A DNA stretch of 64,000 bases. Origin: Ustilago trichophora. Taxonomy: Eukaryota > Basidiomycota > Ustilaginomycetes > Ustilaginales > Ustilaginaceae. The stretch lies in the NCBI GenBank assembly GCA_900323505.1, contig OOIN01000001.1, forward strand, positions 124,001-188,000, written 5' to 3'. Position 1 is the first letter of the stretch, and every line of letters begins with the position of its first letter. Shown in pieces: positions 9,667-20,160 of this stretch. Both the position numbers and the translations under genes were made by a program. The notes under the pieces were generated by a model, which worked only from the letters and a program-made list of their open reading frames with translations, searched no databases and had not been told where the DNA came from.

Positions 9667-9972
9667 TGTTGGAGTAAAGCTATATAACTGGCCACTAGGA
9701 TCAAGCACGAGTGTTCTTGATGCTCTCCAGTGGTCTTAGCCGTGGAGCGGCCTTGCTGTATATGGACTGGTTGAGGTTCCAGGCCCCGGTTGAGGTTCCG
9801 GCTGTGATTGAGGTGTCGCAGCGTCAGTGTAGGTGCTGACGATGTATAAAGACAGGCTCTCCTATACTGAGGACGAGCAGGGACTGTGAAAGGATTGCAA
9901 AGCGCTGCTATTGCAATCAGTACAACTGAGAGTGCTTACAAAGCGCAACTGAGAGGTATTCTTGATATAACA
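9667..9972 (+). mobile_element. candidate solo LTR, copia-like
   Basis: A 306-base stretch begins TGTTGGAGTAAAG and ends GATATAACA, the TG...CA pattern with TGTT/AACA ends seen in many Ty1/copia LTRs. Internally it carries a TATAAAGA promoter-like box near 9846, followed by a region of short repeats. No internal retrotransposon coding region adjoins it, and the flanking five bases do not match each other, so a target-site duplication is not confirmed. A chance match is possible. Confidence 0.3.
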
Positions 9973-11034
9973 AAAGTAAAGAGTAGAGTGGATGAGCCCT
10001 GCTCATCCCACTGCGAGTGAAGAATGAGTATATATAACCGTTCGGCCCAAGCTGAGTGCACTCAACCTGCGTGTGTACCAAGCTCGGGCCTCCTGCCAGC
10101 ATGCAACTCGCACATGCGGCTCTCCTATCGAACCATCAGGCCTGCTCGCCATCACAGATGGTGTCGAGCACCATGCCCTTTGATACCACCGAGTTGCCCT
10201 ACTCGAGACCAGTCGATCCGTGCTTTCCCGGTATCGCTTCCTGAGTTCGAGAATCCGACATACTGAATTCTCGAACTCAATTTGAGTTCGAGAGCCGAGT
10301 ACGCGTCTTTCTCGAACTGGGACTTGTGTCCTGTAACAGACCTTTGACAAGCGAGGAAAGCAATCCAGACAGCGGTGACTTTATTGCAATTGAAAATCAG
10401 TCTTTTTGGCTGACATATCTCCGATGATGGGGCGGTAACCAACCCGTCAGGGTCTGCAGGTGGTCACCTTCAACAGGTCGCTTTAAATACCCCACACTTC
10501 CACGTGTGCCATTGCCCCTTCACCGCACACTCACACTAAGATTTCCTGCAAGATTGCTGGTACCACCATATCTTATTATCTGTCTACGGGTTCCTTTCTT
10601 TACACAGAGCGAAGTGGTTCCGGTCCGATGGCTCCCTTGTGCAAGGGTCTTCATGCTTCAAACGAGTCAAAAACCTCGTCCTGTTACGTCTCTTGAGACT
10701 GCGGCACCCACAACATCTGCGTGTGGATCACTTTCCTGAACACCCTTGGTCGCCACTGTTGAAATCTTCTTATACTTCACTGCCGCCAGCTGTGATATCC
10801 AACAATGGTGTAGCTGCTTGTCATGGCGGGACCCATAGTGTAGGACTCAACAAGGTCCTCCTCATAAATAAAGTCGTTGCCTCTTTGCTGAACAGGTAGT
10901 CTAGCCACATACAGCCTCATTACCATCCTTTTGCTATGACTAAACCAGTGAGTTGTTGCGTTCCACACGTTACCAAACGGCACTGAAAGCAAGGCAGCAG
11001 AACTGATAAATTGATGTGTATTATTTAACGATGG
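9973..11034. other. intergenic, repeat-like, no gene recognised
   Basis: It contains the palindrome cluster at 10243-10294 and a TATATA stretch near 10029. Short frames on both strands lack domains and codon support. Upstream exons of the small membrane protein at 11035 could lie in the right-hand part, but none could be defined. Confidence 0.35.
10243..10294. repeat. nested inverted repeats GAGTTCGAGAAT
   Basis: GAGTTCGAGAAT (10243-10254) is followed after 12 bases by its exact complement (10267-10278), and a third copy, GAGTTCGAGAG, at 10284-10294 again faces the second. This makes two overlapping hairpins or palindromes. Related TCGAGAATGA motifs occur near 9450 and 9545, and TTCTCGAACT near 10311. 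Confidence 0.7.
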
Positions 11035-11328
11035 ATGACACAGATTCCATACAGAGCCCCCACACTGACTCTAGTTGCCAGCTTGGCCGCCATTGGGACA
11101 TGGTACTTTGCGCGTGACATTCCAGAATTCAACAACCTATTCGGTGGACCCTCTGCACTCCGGTCGCTTACTAGTGTGCTTGTCAAGATTCACCTGGCCG
11201 AGGGTGTCGCCATGCTGCTCTATTCCCTCTACAGAGGCACAGACCTCATCACAGCTGCTAAGTGGGGCGTAACCAACTTTATTGCAGGGTTCCCAACCTA
11301 CTTCAAATTCAGGAAGGTGAACGGCTAA
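11035..11328 (+). CDS. small membrane protein, DUF4499/TMEM254-like
   Basis: A 97-residue protein with hydrophobic segments near residues 8-25, 46-65 and 72-88. The pattern K-I-H-L-A-E-G-V-x(3)-Y-S-L-Y followed by A-A-K-W-G-V-T-N-F-I-x-G-F-P resembles the DUF4499 (TMEM254) family of small membrane proteins of unknown role. The ATG at 11035 lies four bases after an out-of-frame ATG that stops after nine codons, so either leaky scanning or an upstream spliced leader exon is needed. The family match is from memory of the conserved His/Trp/Gly pattern and was not searched. Confidence 0.55.
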   Translation: MTQIPYRAPTLTLVASLAAIGTWYFARDIPEFNNLFGGPSALRSLTSVLVKIHLAEGVAMLLYSLYRGTDLITAAKWGVTNFIAGFPTYFKFRKVNG

Positions 11329-11567
11329 AACCCACCTTTCACTTCCAGACTGTTGTTCAGAGTATAGAATACAGTAACTCAGTCAAGGTCGTCATCACCA
11401 GTAAATTTGATTTCTGCACAAACATCGCTTGTACTTTTTCCGCTTGTACTGTGTAGCGTGGAAGATCGATGCCAGACCTGTTTGCTTCAGGTGGCGAGCA
11501 ACCCGCCTGAGCGTGATACGAGCGTGTATGTACACAAGTTTTGTCTTCGCACGGACCGGAGAGTTAA

Positions 11568-11671
11568 GGCAAGATGGCCGAGTGGTCTAAGGCGTAGCAT
11601 TAAGGAAGATATCCTGAGCAATCAGGAAAACCTGCTATCTTCGGGCGTGGGTTCGAATCCCACTCTTGTCA
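11568..11671 (+). tRNA. tRNA-Leu(AAG) with a 26-base intron
   Basis: All arms can be drawn. The acceptor is GGCAAGA with TCTTGTC (one G-U). The D-arm is GCC/GGC with the GAGTGGTCTAA loop. The anticodon stem is TAGCA (11595-11599) with TGCTA (11633-11637), and anticodon AAG is at 11602-11604. A long class-II variable arm follows, then a T-arm GTGGG/CCCAC with TTCGAAT. The intron, 11606-11631, sits after the base 3' of the anticodon as in nuclear tRNAs. The B-box GGTTCGAATCC is intact. The discriminator is A. A genomic CCA happens to follow, then a T-rich pol III terminator. Confidence 0.95.
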
Positions 11672-12729
11672 CCATTTCTTTTTTTTTTCTTCCTTCTCCT
11701 TGAGAAGCTTTTTGAGCCGATTCTTCTGCTCGACAACCACGACGTCTCAGGACCGGTCTGTAGAAGAGTTTTGCGGATCTAAGACAATGCTTCATTGAGT
11801 GGGCAAGCTAGGATTATAATCATGCACGAAATGAAATGCACAGGCCGAAGATTTGAAGAAAAAAAGAAAAAAAAGAAAAAAACAGCTGCCGTAATGGCTC
11901 ATCTTGGTGGCAGCACAAGAGCTGCCCCGAAAGACACGAGGGTTCATTCACGTAGTCTCCGCAGCTCGCCTTCGCAGCAGCCTCAATTGCCTATAAATTG
12001 CTGAGCCAAATGTGCCACCGTAATAGTCCAAGGAACAATCTTGCTTCCGTTGAGAAGGGTTTAAGACAAATTGTGCCGTCGTTTCGAGCTTTCTCTAACG
12101 AGCGGCAACCCTGCTTCCGATTCTGTGGTTCCCGATAGAATAGCGCCCAGTCCCAAATCAGTGGAAGCGAGCAGGTTTAACCGCTGTCAACGCGTTAAGC
12201 GGTCGCTGTCACTTTTCGCGCCCCGCCTGAACCCTACGCCGAAACAAAAATACCACACGAAACCACATCACTCCCTCCCTTCGAAACGTGGTGTCTTGCT
12301 CAATCTTTAAGAAGCTGCAACCTTGGTATGTGCTGTGATCTTCGAGGTAGCCACAGGTAGTGCTGACCTACTATAGCTTCGCAGTCGATGGTGCGAACTG
12401 AACTGAGCTGCCGCCTTTTTGACCCTAGTATTTTTTTTCTTGCTCCCATTGTCTTACCAATCGCCCTGGCTGTCGACTCACAGACAATCGGTGGCACTCG
12501 ATATAGTGGAGCTTCACAACCAAGCCATAAGAACGGGGGGATCAGATGAATTTAATAAAAGATAAATTCGTGGCGAAGCTAGAAGTTAAAATAAGGACAT
12601 GAAAAGATCTGCGATGGTAGCGGCAGACACGGTTCTGCCAATGGGACTCTCTCGACCTTGCTGGACTCACACCTCGAGCACATTCGGATTTCAAGAGAGG
12701 GTCATGTCATGCAAGGTTTAGAAGGAGCC
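11672..12729. other. intergenic, no gene recognised
   Basis: Apart from the terminator at its left edge and an A-rich stretch near 11860-11882, I see no gene, RNA or repeat. The right end is the 3' flank of the secreted-protein gene. Confidence 0.4.
11676..11692 (+). terminator. pol III terminator of tRNA-Leu
   Basis: A T run (TTTCTTTTTTTTT) begins a few bases after the tRNA 3' end, the normal RNA polymerase III stop signal. Confidence 0.8.
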
Positions 12730-13648
12730 TCACCAGTCACGGTAGTGCTGCTCGGGGTCCTTGGGAGTGAACCCAATGTCGGTGACATGCCAAGTGATAC
12801 CATCCTCGCTCTTGGCCGTGGGATGGTTGTAAGTGGTCCCGTCGTCGTAAGCACAGAGCCAGCCTTTGGTGAAACTGAAGTCGGGCTGGTCGAGCTTGAT
12901 GGTAGCTTTGCCCCACTGAGCTGGGACATGGGCCGAGAAAGTGATCACCTTCATGCCCTTGGCAGGGGCATCGAACTTTTGCTGTAAGCGTACGTCAAGG
13001 GATGATCAAGTTGAGGAGTTGTAAGCTTTTATTCACTATGAGAAGAGGCTGATCCAATGCTAGCGTGTGGTATCCTTTCGAACCTACGTGAGCGCATGTT
13101 CCAGGAACAGAAGCTTTCCAGTGCTGGAGAGACGGAGCGAGACTGGCGCGGAAGGTGACGGGCTCATCCATGGCAACATTAACCGCCGTACTGTGGATGT
13201 CACTGAATTGGTTGTACTGGTGTGACACCTGAGCACAGCTAGTACCGTACTGATAGGAAGCTTGTTTGTCCTTGCAAATACGACCATTGGCCTTAGCGAC
13301 CGTTTTGCTGCATTCGGACCCGTGGTGAGTGAATTTGACGTAGTGATCCGCCTGGTCAATCTTCTCGTAATACTTGGCTGGAAAGCATTTTTTTGAGAGC
13401 AGCGATGCTGTCAGTGCGCGTCTTTACTTGCCGAGTACATAGCTTTGTAATTACTCACGAGTCAAAGTAACGCTGGCCTGATCCCAAGGACCAGCGAACT
13501 TCTTCTGAGAGCCCAAGCCTCCGAAAGACTGAAGCTCGACGTGCTCAATGTTGGCTTTGTAGGTTGACATGACACACTGCATTCGTCCCAAGGCGCTGGG
13601 AAGGAGAAAAGCGGCAGCAACTACAGCGGTCGAGATTTTAATGAGCAT
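12730..13648 (-). CDS. secreted six-cysteine protein, copy A (candidate effector)
   Basis: Three exons: 13459-13648, 13088-13377 and 12730-12981. Intron 1 has a GTGAGT donor in phase 1. Intron 2 has a GTAGGT donor in phase 0. Acceptors are CCAG and ACAG. The spliced product is 243 residues. Residues 1-21 are a signal peptide (MLIKISTAVVAAAFLLPSA then LG). Six cysteines follow, in contexts MQC, SEC, RIC, TSC, GTC and WLC, all aligned with copy B, suggesting three disulfides. Conserved blocks include L-x-P-S-L-Q-x-W, P-G-T-C-A-H, D-A-P-x-x-G-M-K-V and I-K-L-D-Q-P-D. There is no catalytic motif and no family I recognise. Secretion, small size, tandem copies and a smut-like genome make an apoplastic effector or cell-wall protein plausible. 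That role is inference. Confidence 0.8.
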
Positions 13649-14685
13649 CGTGAAGAAAACAGAAGTTTGGTGTAGAAGCAAAAGAGAAGTCTGAAGATGG
13701 GACAGTGTATGGGGAATAGAGTGTGAGCAGGGTACAGATTGTAGAGAGATGCGAAGGGCTTCAGATGATGCGATACCAGTCTATATGCCACCGGCGTGAT
13801 GAAGGGCCACTGACACTTCAGTCTGCTCAGTCGCAATGAAAACTTCCATGTTGCTGGTGAGCCGTGTCACAGCCACAGACCTGCTCAGGGGTAGCCTTCG
13901 GTGGGGCTTCTTATGTGTGCATGGTTCGGAGGTCCGTGACAATGTCGAATTTACCCACACAAAGTGGGTTGTGTGGGGCTATTCACCAGGGAGTGGCTCA
14001 CGTAGTTACCGAATCAGAGATGCTGGTCTGACGTGATGGCTTGGTTGTGACTGCGGTGTTCTCGAGCGACTGTCCCACAGATGTGTAAAAAGCCTCTGGT
14101 ACCTTGCAGGCCGTGGGTCCAGCTGCGCTACCTCGGATTTCCGATCCGGTGAGCCCACAGGTCTACGGAGGCCTGATGAGACGGTCGAAGAGCCGACATC
14201 GTCAAGAGTTCCATTCAAATCCACCCACACTGAGTCCTCTGCACCCTTTGTGCACTAGGAAAACTTTGTGCAAAACACTTCTTGCAACTATTGAACAGCG
14301 TGAAGAAGTGCCTGGAGTGGTGTTTCTTCTTTATCAATGGCCGATGGTGGACAAAGCCCGCTTCTCAACGTTGTATTTGATCACTCTCCAATAGGCACAG
14401 TCACAAATCACATCTCACTTCAGAGAAAGTCTGAGGGGAACGATGTGGATTGATGGAAAAATGAAATGATGAGAGGGACAAGGAGGCATGAGAGGAGGAC
14501 ATTGAAATACGAGAAAGAAGACAAAGGAACAAGAATGAGCGCCACTGAGCTGAAGCGCATTGCGCAACGAGCAACTGTAACTGCACGTCTTACAACTGTT
14601 GACAAAGTACGAGCACACCTATACATCCGTTACTAGGCCATATGGGTAGCTAGGAAGCGATAAGCGGTCGCTCACGCAAACGCTG
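13649..14685. other. intergenic between the tandem secreted-protein genes
   Basis: No further copy, complete or broken, of the secreted family is seen. The left part is the promoter of copy A. ACTGGTA occurs upstream of both copies (near 13778 here and near 15677 for copy B). The right part is the 3' flank of copy B. Confidence 0.4.
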
Positions 14686-15605
14686 CTAGGACGAGGGGTT
14701 ATTGGCGTAGAGAATGTAATCGAAGCGAATGTTGGAGAAAGTGAAGGTCTGCTGATCCTCAGTGTGGACTGAGAGCTGCGATGGTGCGGAGAGATCGTCG
14801 CTCTGTATGCAGCTCCAGGTCGTCGGGAACTCAGGGTCGGGCTGATCGAGCTTGACCGTGACACTAGGCCACCCGTGTCCGTATTCAGACGCGATTTTCA
14901 TAACCTTCATACCATTGTCTGGAGCATCAACGACTTGCTGTTGGGGCAGTTCAAGAATTCGAAACGAAAGTGGTTGATGTCAGTAAGCGTCACTACACGA
15001 ACTCGTCACTTCCGACCTTGAGTAGGGACTCACATGGGCGCAAGTGCCGGGAATACCGGTCCTCCAGTTCTGCAGGGAAGGCGAAAGCTTTGCGCGGAAA
15101 TGAACAGCCGAATTGGGGGCGGAGGCCGAAATGTCAAGTGACTTGCCCGTGCCCGGGCCATATCGGTACGTCCTGTGAGTCACTTGAGCACAGGTGTTGC
15201 CCAGCTGATCATCGAAGTCCGGCCCATTGCAGATGCTGTGATCAGACACGCTGACATCGCGGCAGTCATGGCCGTAGTGTCGCATGGTGATGTCGTGCTG
15301 GGCGCGGTAGTCGTTCCGTTCTAGTCAAGTCAAATGCATCGGTGATGGAGAAAAAAGTGAGCATTTTGCTGTTTTTTTCGGCAGTCATAAAGGCAAATAG
15401 GTCACTTACCCTGAATAGAAACCGTAGCCCAACGCTGATCGGCGGGGTTCTGGCTGGGCGATACGGTAGCCAGATCATGGGCCGAGAAGGCGTTAACTTC
15501 GATGATTTGGGAGTCCGTGGTTGACAGCGTGCATTCCATGGAGGCGTGTGCGCTGGACAACAGGGCGGCGGCAATGACAAGAGCCGAGGTGATCTTGATC
15601 AACAT
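14686..15605 (-). CDS. secreted six-cysteine protein, copy B (candidate effector)
   Basis: Three exons: 15410-15605, 15034-15320 and 14686-14937. Intron 1 is phase 1 (GTAAGT) and intron 2 is phase 0 (GTGAGT), at the same protein positions as in copy A. Exon 3 has exactly the same length (252 bases). The product is 244 residues with a signal peptide beginning MLIKITSALVIAAALL. Six cysteines align with copy A (contexts MEC, HDC, SIC, NTC, GTC, WSC). Shared blocks are T-C-A-Q-V-x-H, L-S-P-S-L-Q-N-W, P-G-T-C-A-H, D-A-P-x-N-G-M-K-V and V-K-L-D-Q-P-D. The two copies are head to tail and well diverged, so the duplication is not recent. Function unknown; a secreted effector is the leading inference. 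Confidence 0.8.
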
Positions 15606-16305
15606 TGTTTGCAGTGAGAATGGAGTAGAGAGATAAGAGAATTGGTGAATGATTGGTGTTGTTGGAGCAGAGGGGTTACCAGTAAAGACTGGTATTTATC
15701 CTTTTCTTGTGCACACGATGAATGGAGATTCAGCGCCTGTCATACTTGCTATCGAGGAACCTATTGGCTGTCACCACCATAGTAGGGTCACCATTGAAAC
15801 CGCCGTGTGACCAAAAGCCACCGAAATTGGTGGGTCTCTAGGGACGAAAGCGGCCCCGGCACTTGTCGGCCGTGGTATTTCTCTTCACCACGGAGGGTTT
15901 TTCGGAATGAAGTGCGACTTTGCCAGCGACAGTCTCAGACAGTCCGTCCCGCCAGAGCCACCCTCATCTCAACCCACGAGCATTTTGTGGAGCGCTGAGC
16001 GAGGCAACCCACACAAGGCTGTGCTCGTCACCGCACTCAGTCACTCGTACGTACAAAGCGTCTCAGTCGTGGTAAAAGCAGTGGCAACGGTGGGAATGTG
16101 GGATGTGATAGTAGAATACAAGGTGGCAACAGGAACAGGGTTTGCAAAACAAGGGATGATTACGTTGTAACAGCCTGCATGTCCCCACTGTGTTAGCGGG
16201 AGCTCAGGCAGGTTCTCTTTTGGGGGAAGTGGTTGTCCGAGTGAGAATGCAACTTGTGGTCGGCACTGCAGTGCGTGAACGAGCATCGATTGGTTGGCTC
16301 TGCTT
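15606..16305. other. intergenic, promoter of secreted copy B and 3' flank of the FKBP gene
   Basis: A TATA-like GATAAATA lies about 90 bases upstream of the copy B start (minus strand, near 15695). No other gene is recognised. Confidence 0.4.
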
Positions 16306-17442
16306 TTACTTGATCTCGACAAGCTTGACGTCAAAGATAAGAGTCGAGTTGGCGGGGATGCCGGGGAGCTTTTGGTTACCGTATGCAAGCTTGGCGGGGC
16401 AAGTGAGACGACGCTCAGCACCGACCTTCATGCCCTTGACACCCTCATCCCAGCCCTTGATGACCTCACCCTTGCCGAGCTTGAAGTAGAAAGGCTTGCC
16501 GCTGGTGCACTGGTCAAAGACCTTGCCGTTGGTGAGCTTTCCGACGTAGCGCATGCCGACCTTCTGGCCAGCCTTGCAAGCGGGACCGTTACCCTGGCTC
16601 TTCTCCTCAATGACGAGACCGGAGGGGAGCTTCGTGGTGGTCATCTTGGAAGAGGGCTTCTCGGCTGTCTTCTTCTCTACGGTCTCAGTCTTGGGCTTGG
16701 CCTCCTTGGGACTCTTGGTCTGCTTCTCGGTCTTGGTCTCGGCGACCTTGGTGGGGGTAGAGGTAGCGGAGGCGGAGGCGGCTTCCGCCTTGACCTTCTT
16801 AACAGGGGTCTCCTTGGCGGGCTTCTCGGCGGCGCGCTTCTTGGACTCAACAACGGGAGCCTGAATGGCCTTCTTGGGCTTGGAGGCCGAAGATTCGACG
16901 AGCTCCTCGAAGCGATCGGGATCCTCCTCCATGTCCTCATCGTCTTCATCGTCCTCGTCATCGAACTCGTCTGAGTCGAGGCCGTACATGTTGTCCTCGT
17001 CATCCTCGTCGTCAGAGTAAATCTCGTCGTCCGAGGGGTCCTGGTCAAAGTAGTCGGGAGGAGCGACGTAGTTGCCGACGAGGTCGACGGGAGCGTCGCC
17101 GGTGATGGAGAAACCGATGAGCTCCTCCTGGCAGAACTGGAGATCTACGACGGCGTGGTCCTTGTTGCTGGCATTGAGGCTGCAGAGGGTGTAGACCTTC
17201 TCCTCGACCTCATCCTCATCTGCGGCCTCCTTGGACTCCTCGTCCTCGTCCTCGTCCTCGTCGTACTCATCCTCGAAGCCGGGGACGTGGGTGTAGTGGA
17301 TCTTGACGAGGGTCTTGGTACCGGACTTGGGCTGCTCGGCGTAAGAGACGTTGGTGATCTTGAAATCTCGGGAGACGTCCATCCTGTGGACCTTGCCCGG
17401 AACGAGCTTGAGGCCGAAGAAACCGATAGGAGTGGCAGCCAT
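16306..17442 (-). CDS. FPR4: nucleolar FKBP-type peptidyl-prolyl isomerase (FPR3/FPR4 type)
   Basis: A 378-residue protein from the ATG at 17442; an in-frame Met 32 codons upstream would add an unlikely extension. It catalyses cis-trans isomerisation of prolyl bonds. In yeast the FPR3/FPR4 proteins act in the nucleolus and on chromatin as histone chaperones and on histone H3 prolines. Residues 1-100 are the nucleoplasmin-like N-terminal domain (begins [10 protein letters not shown] with V-P-G-K) interrupted by an acidic run. Residues 150-200 are a long Asp/Glu tract, residues 205-265 are Lys/Ala/Pro-rich and basic, and the last ~105 residues are the FKBP domain with [25 protein letters not shown] and [11 protein letters not shown]. 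Domain order and length match the family. No intron is needed. Confidence 0.93.
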   Translation of the reverse strand: MAATPIGFFGLKLVPGKVHRMDVSRDFKITNVSYAEQPKSGTKTLVKIHYTHVPGFEDEYDEDEDEDEESKEAADEDEVEEKVYTLCSLNASNKDHAVVDLQFCQEELIGFSITGDAPVDLVGNYVAPPDYFDQDPSDDEIYSDDEDDEDNMYGLDSDEFDDEDDEDDEDMEEDPDRFEELVESSASKPKKAIQAPVVESKKRAAEKPAKETPVKKVKAEAASASATSTPTKVAETKTEKQTKSPKEAKPKTETVEKKTAEKPSSKMTTTKLPSGLVIEEKSQGNGPACKAGQKVGMRYVGKLTNGKVFDQCTSGKPFYFKLGKGEVIKGWDEGVKGMKVGAERRLTCPAKLAYGNQKLPGIPANSTLIFDVKLVEIK

Positions 17443-18591
17443 CTTGACAATACAGCAGAAGTGACGATCGAGTGATGGTGTATGGATGAGGTCAGGTGGA
17501 AGATGAGGCAAGCTGAGGGCAAAAAAAGTCTGTGCCACTCATGTTCGTGTGGAATTTTTCTTCGGGTTTGACCTGCATTTCTGGAATTTTTTTTGGTGGA
17601 AGTTGGACTACTCTTCGGATCGCGGGAGTGTTCACATCGGGCGAAAATAGATCGGCGATGCCAAGACAACTCGAGATGTGAAAGCTTGGTTCCTACACAC
17701 CATCCGACTTTGGCCAAGTCGGCAGCGACATCCAACAATGGTGGCTTCTGGGAAGATTGGTTGTTACTTGATTGTGACGATTGAGGTATGAATGGTGGCA
17801 TGCGAATCAGGCGACAAATAGAGCTCTCTCATGAGATCACGAATCTAGGTGAACCGAGTTGAGAACCTTGAACCATTGAGCAGGCACGGGTATCTGGCGT
17901 GGTTCTTGCCCAGTTCGATCCTGGACGACACTTACATCTCGGACGGGTCGCATTGGCCACGATTGCCAAGGGAGTGGTTGGCGATGATAAGCGAACGTAC
18001 TGCAACGTCGCACTTCCGATGCATCGCACGTCAGAGGGTGCACGATTTTTTTTCAACAACAACTTTGGGAAGGTGGCCGCTGCAACGTAACTGCAGGGAT
18101 AATTCGCGTGTACGAAACAACTGCACACGCTGTTTGCTATCTTTGGCTATGGTTTGCACTGCAAGCGTGCAGCTCCAAAGAACACCAGTCAGAGTCAAGG
18201 CGAGACTTGAGAGAGGCAGCGCGTGCTCGGTCGTGTAAGCGATGCTCTCAGGACAATACCGACCTCGCCAAAGTAAATGCAGGTTTCGGACATCGGATCG
18301 CCTACAAACTTTTCGGTCTCGACAAGTTCCTCTGATTACACAGGCAGCTATCATCGCTTGTCTTTGGCACCTACCATCCGTCGGACGGGTGATGGGTCAG
18401 GTAAGCCGGTAGCAGGGATCACAAGAGAGCGCAAGTGTTGCTTCAAGTGTCGAACCCGACAAAACTGTATGCGACGCCGGAGAGGAAAAAGGACAAAAGA
18501 AAAAGATGACGGCGATCAAAGTGGTCAAATGGCAAAGAAAGGCACACATGAACCCTACGACATGGATCGACGATGCCGGCGTCCAAAAAGC

Positions 18592-18592
<1 letters not shown>

Positions 18593-18628
<36 letters not shown>
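18593..18628 (+). repeat. poly(A) tract, 36 bases
   Basis: An uninterrupted run of A read directly from the sequence. It may be the relic of a retroposed poly(A) tail or a plain homopolymer expansion. Confidence 0.9.
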
Positions 18629-18632
<4 letters not shown>

Positions 18633-19311
18633 CCCTTCTTTCCCACGGCACTGCACCAAGATACATAACATGTGGCCGTGAGAGTGTGGATCAAATCAAC
18701 TCCGACGAGGCACGAACCCGGATAACAGGTGGCAACCTGTGTACGTCGCCCATTGTGTGCCCGGTTGCTAAGGCTTCATGACGCCTCGACCCCGGGATCT
18801 TGCAGCCTTTACAAGCGCCCGCTCTCTCACGGATAGTCGGATCGCGTGCTGGAAGGCTAGTATGGGCAGTTATGGTGGGAGAATGACCTTCGGTAATGGG
18901 CGAAGCGGATGGCGTATCGTTACACAAAAAGAAAGAAAAAAAAGAAAGTCGCAAGTGTGCAATTGCGAAGTCGAGGGCGCAAACGCCAAATTGCTCGCTA
19001 GTCTTGCCGCCAATTTGCCCACGAGACGAGATCCGCATGCCACGGAAAGAGGCATGTGAGAGGGTCCGGCCAAGGTAAAAAGGGAAGTGTCGATCTGTGC
19101 CTTAGCGTAGCACGGCAGGGCACAGCAAGAACGCCGTTATCAAAAACTGATCAGGCATCCCACCCAATCTGTATGCAGCTAGCGGTAAGGCTACATGAGC
19201 TCGCCTCTGCAATGCCCAAACAGACAGACGCACCTTGATGCACTGCACCGCTTTCCTTTTTTTCATCTCCCACTGCACCCTGTCCACTTACACTAGTTCA
19301 TGTTTGTGTAT

Positions 19312-19332
19312 CTGCTGCTGCTGCTGCTGCTG
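19312..19332 (+). repeat. (CTG)7 microsatellite
   Basis: Seven perfect CTG units followed by a CT-rich stretch in the intergenic region. Confidence 0.9.
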
Positions 19333-20160
19333 CTCTCTCCCTCTCTCTTTTGACATGCTACAGTATCCGACCTCGCTCGCTCAAACATATCCGGTTCGCT
19401 TCGAGATGTGTGTTTCAGATGATCCAAAAATTTCCTTCAGACAGCCGAAGCTGCGTCGCCTTGACAGCCAGCCACGTCCAGTCGCTCTCCTTTTGGCCCC
19501 TCTTTTGAACGCCTCATTCCTTGCTGAACGAGATCGAGCCAGACTCTGGATGAGGGCTTCCCGTTGGCGCTGGGCTGCACACAAATCTCTGGCGGATGCA
19601 TCCGCCTGCCGTCAGTCACTAAATTAAACAACATGGGCCCTATGGGCGCCGCATTGAATCCTAATCTTACTCGCCAGCATCCAGTCCTCGGACCCTAGGC
19701 AGCTATCTTTGTGTATCGTTCCCGGTATGCCTGGTTCGACCTGCAGCATCGGCTGCAAACATCTGTCCCAAGCTGTTCTGCTATCTGAGCCTTAAGATCG
19801 TCGGCTGACTGAGGTCCCTGCACCCCTTTTCAATTTCCGTTGGATTGAGTTGCAGGTTCCTGTCGGACTGATGTATATGATTCCCTCCATCTCAACCTCA
19901 TCCCTCATCCCCCATCTTCACCCTCTCGTCTTTGCCATCACCACCACTATAGCATCTGAAGAGAACAGCATCGTATACCTCACTACCGTACAAGCTACAC
20001 GACATCAACGACCCGTTGCAGCTGTCAGTTATCCTTTTATCCTCACTCTACATAGCCCTTATCAACAAGTGCTCAGATATCAAGAAAGCTCTTCGACAAA
20101 ACCAAACACGCTTCCGTTCCCTGCCTATTGATCACAATCCATCTTCAGCTAGACAGCATA

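Larger units (their letters stand above)
17443..20160. other. long intergenic region with poly(A) tract and CTG microsatellite
   Basis: About 2.7 kb between the divergent FKBP and dehydratase genes. A run of 36 A lies at 18593-18628 and seven CTG units at 19312-19332. T-arm-like words occur near 18700-18800, but no complete tRNA can be folded. No convincing protein gene is present. The right 300 bases, pyrimidine-rich, are probably the leader of the dehydratase gene. Confidence 0.45.

Noticed and set aside
16294..16974. A 226-codon antisense frame over the FKBP gene with Leu/Gly repeats
   Set aside because: It is the complement of the Lys/Ala/acidic low-complexity region of FKBP and has no independent support.
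18690..18800. T-arm-like words GGGTTCGTGCC and CGGGGTCGAGG on the minus strand, suggesting a tRNA
   Set aside because: No matching acceptor, D-arm or anticodon stem could be paired. At most this is a degenerate tRNA-derived repeat.
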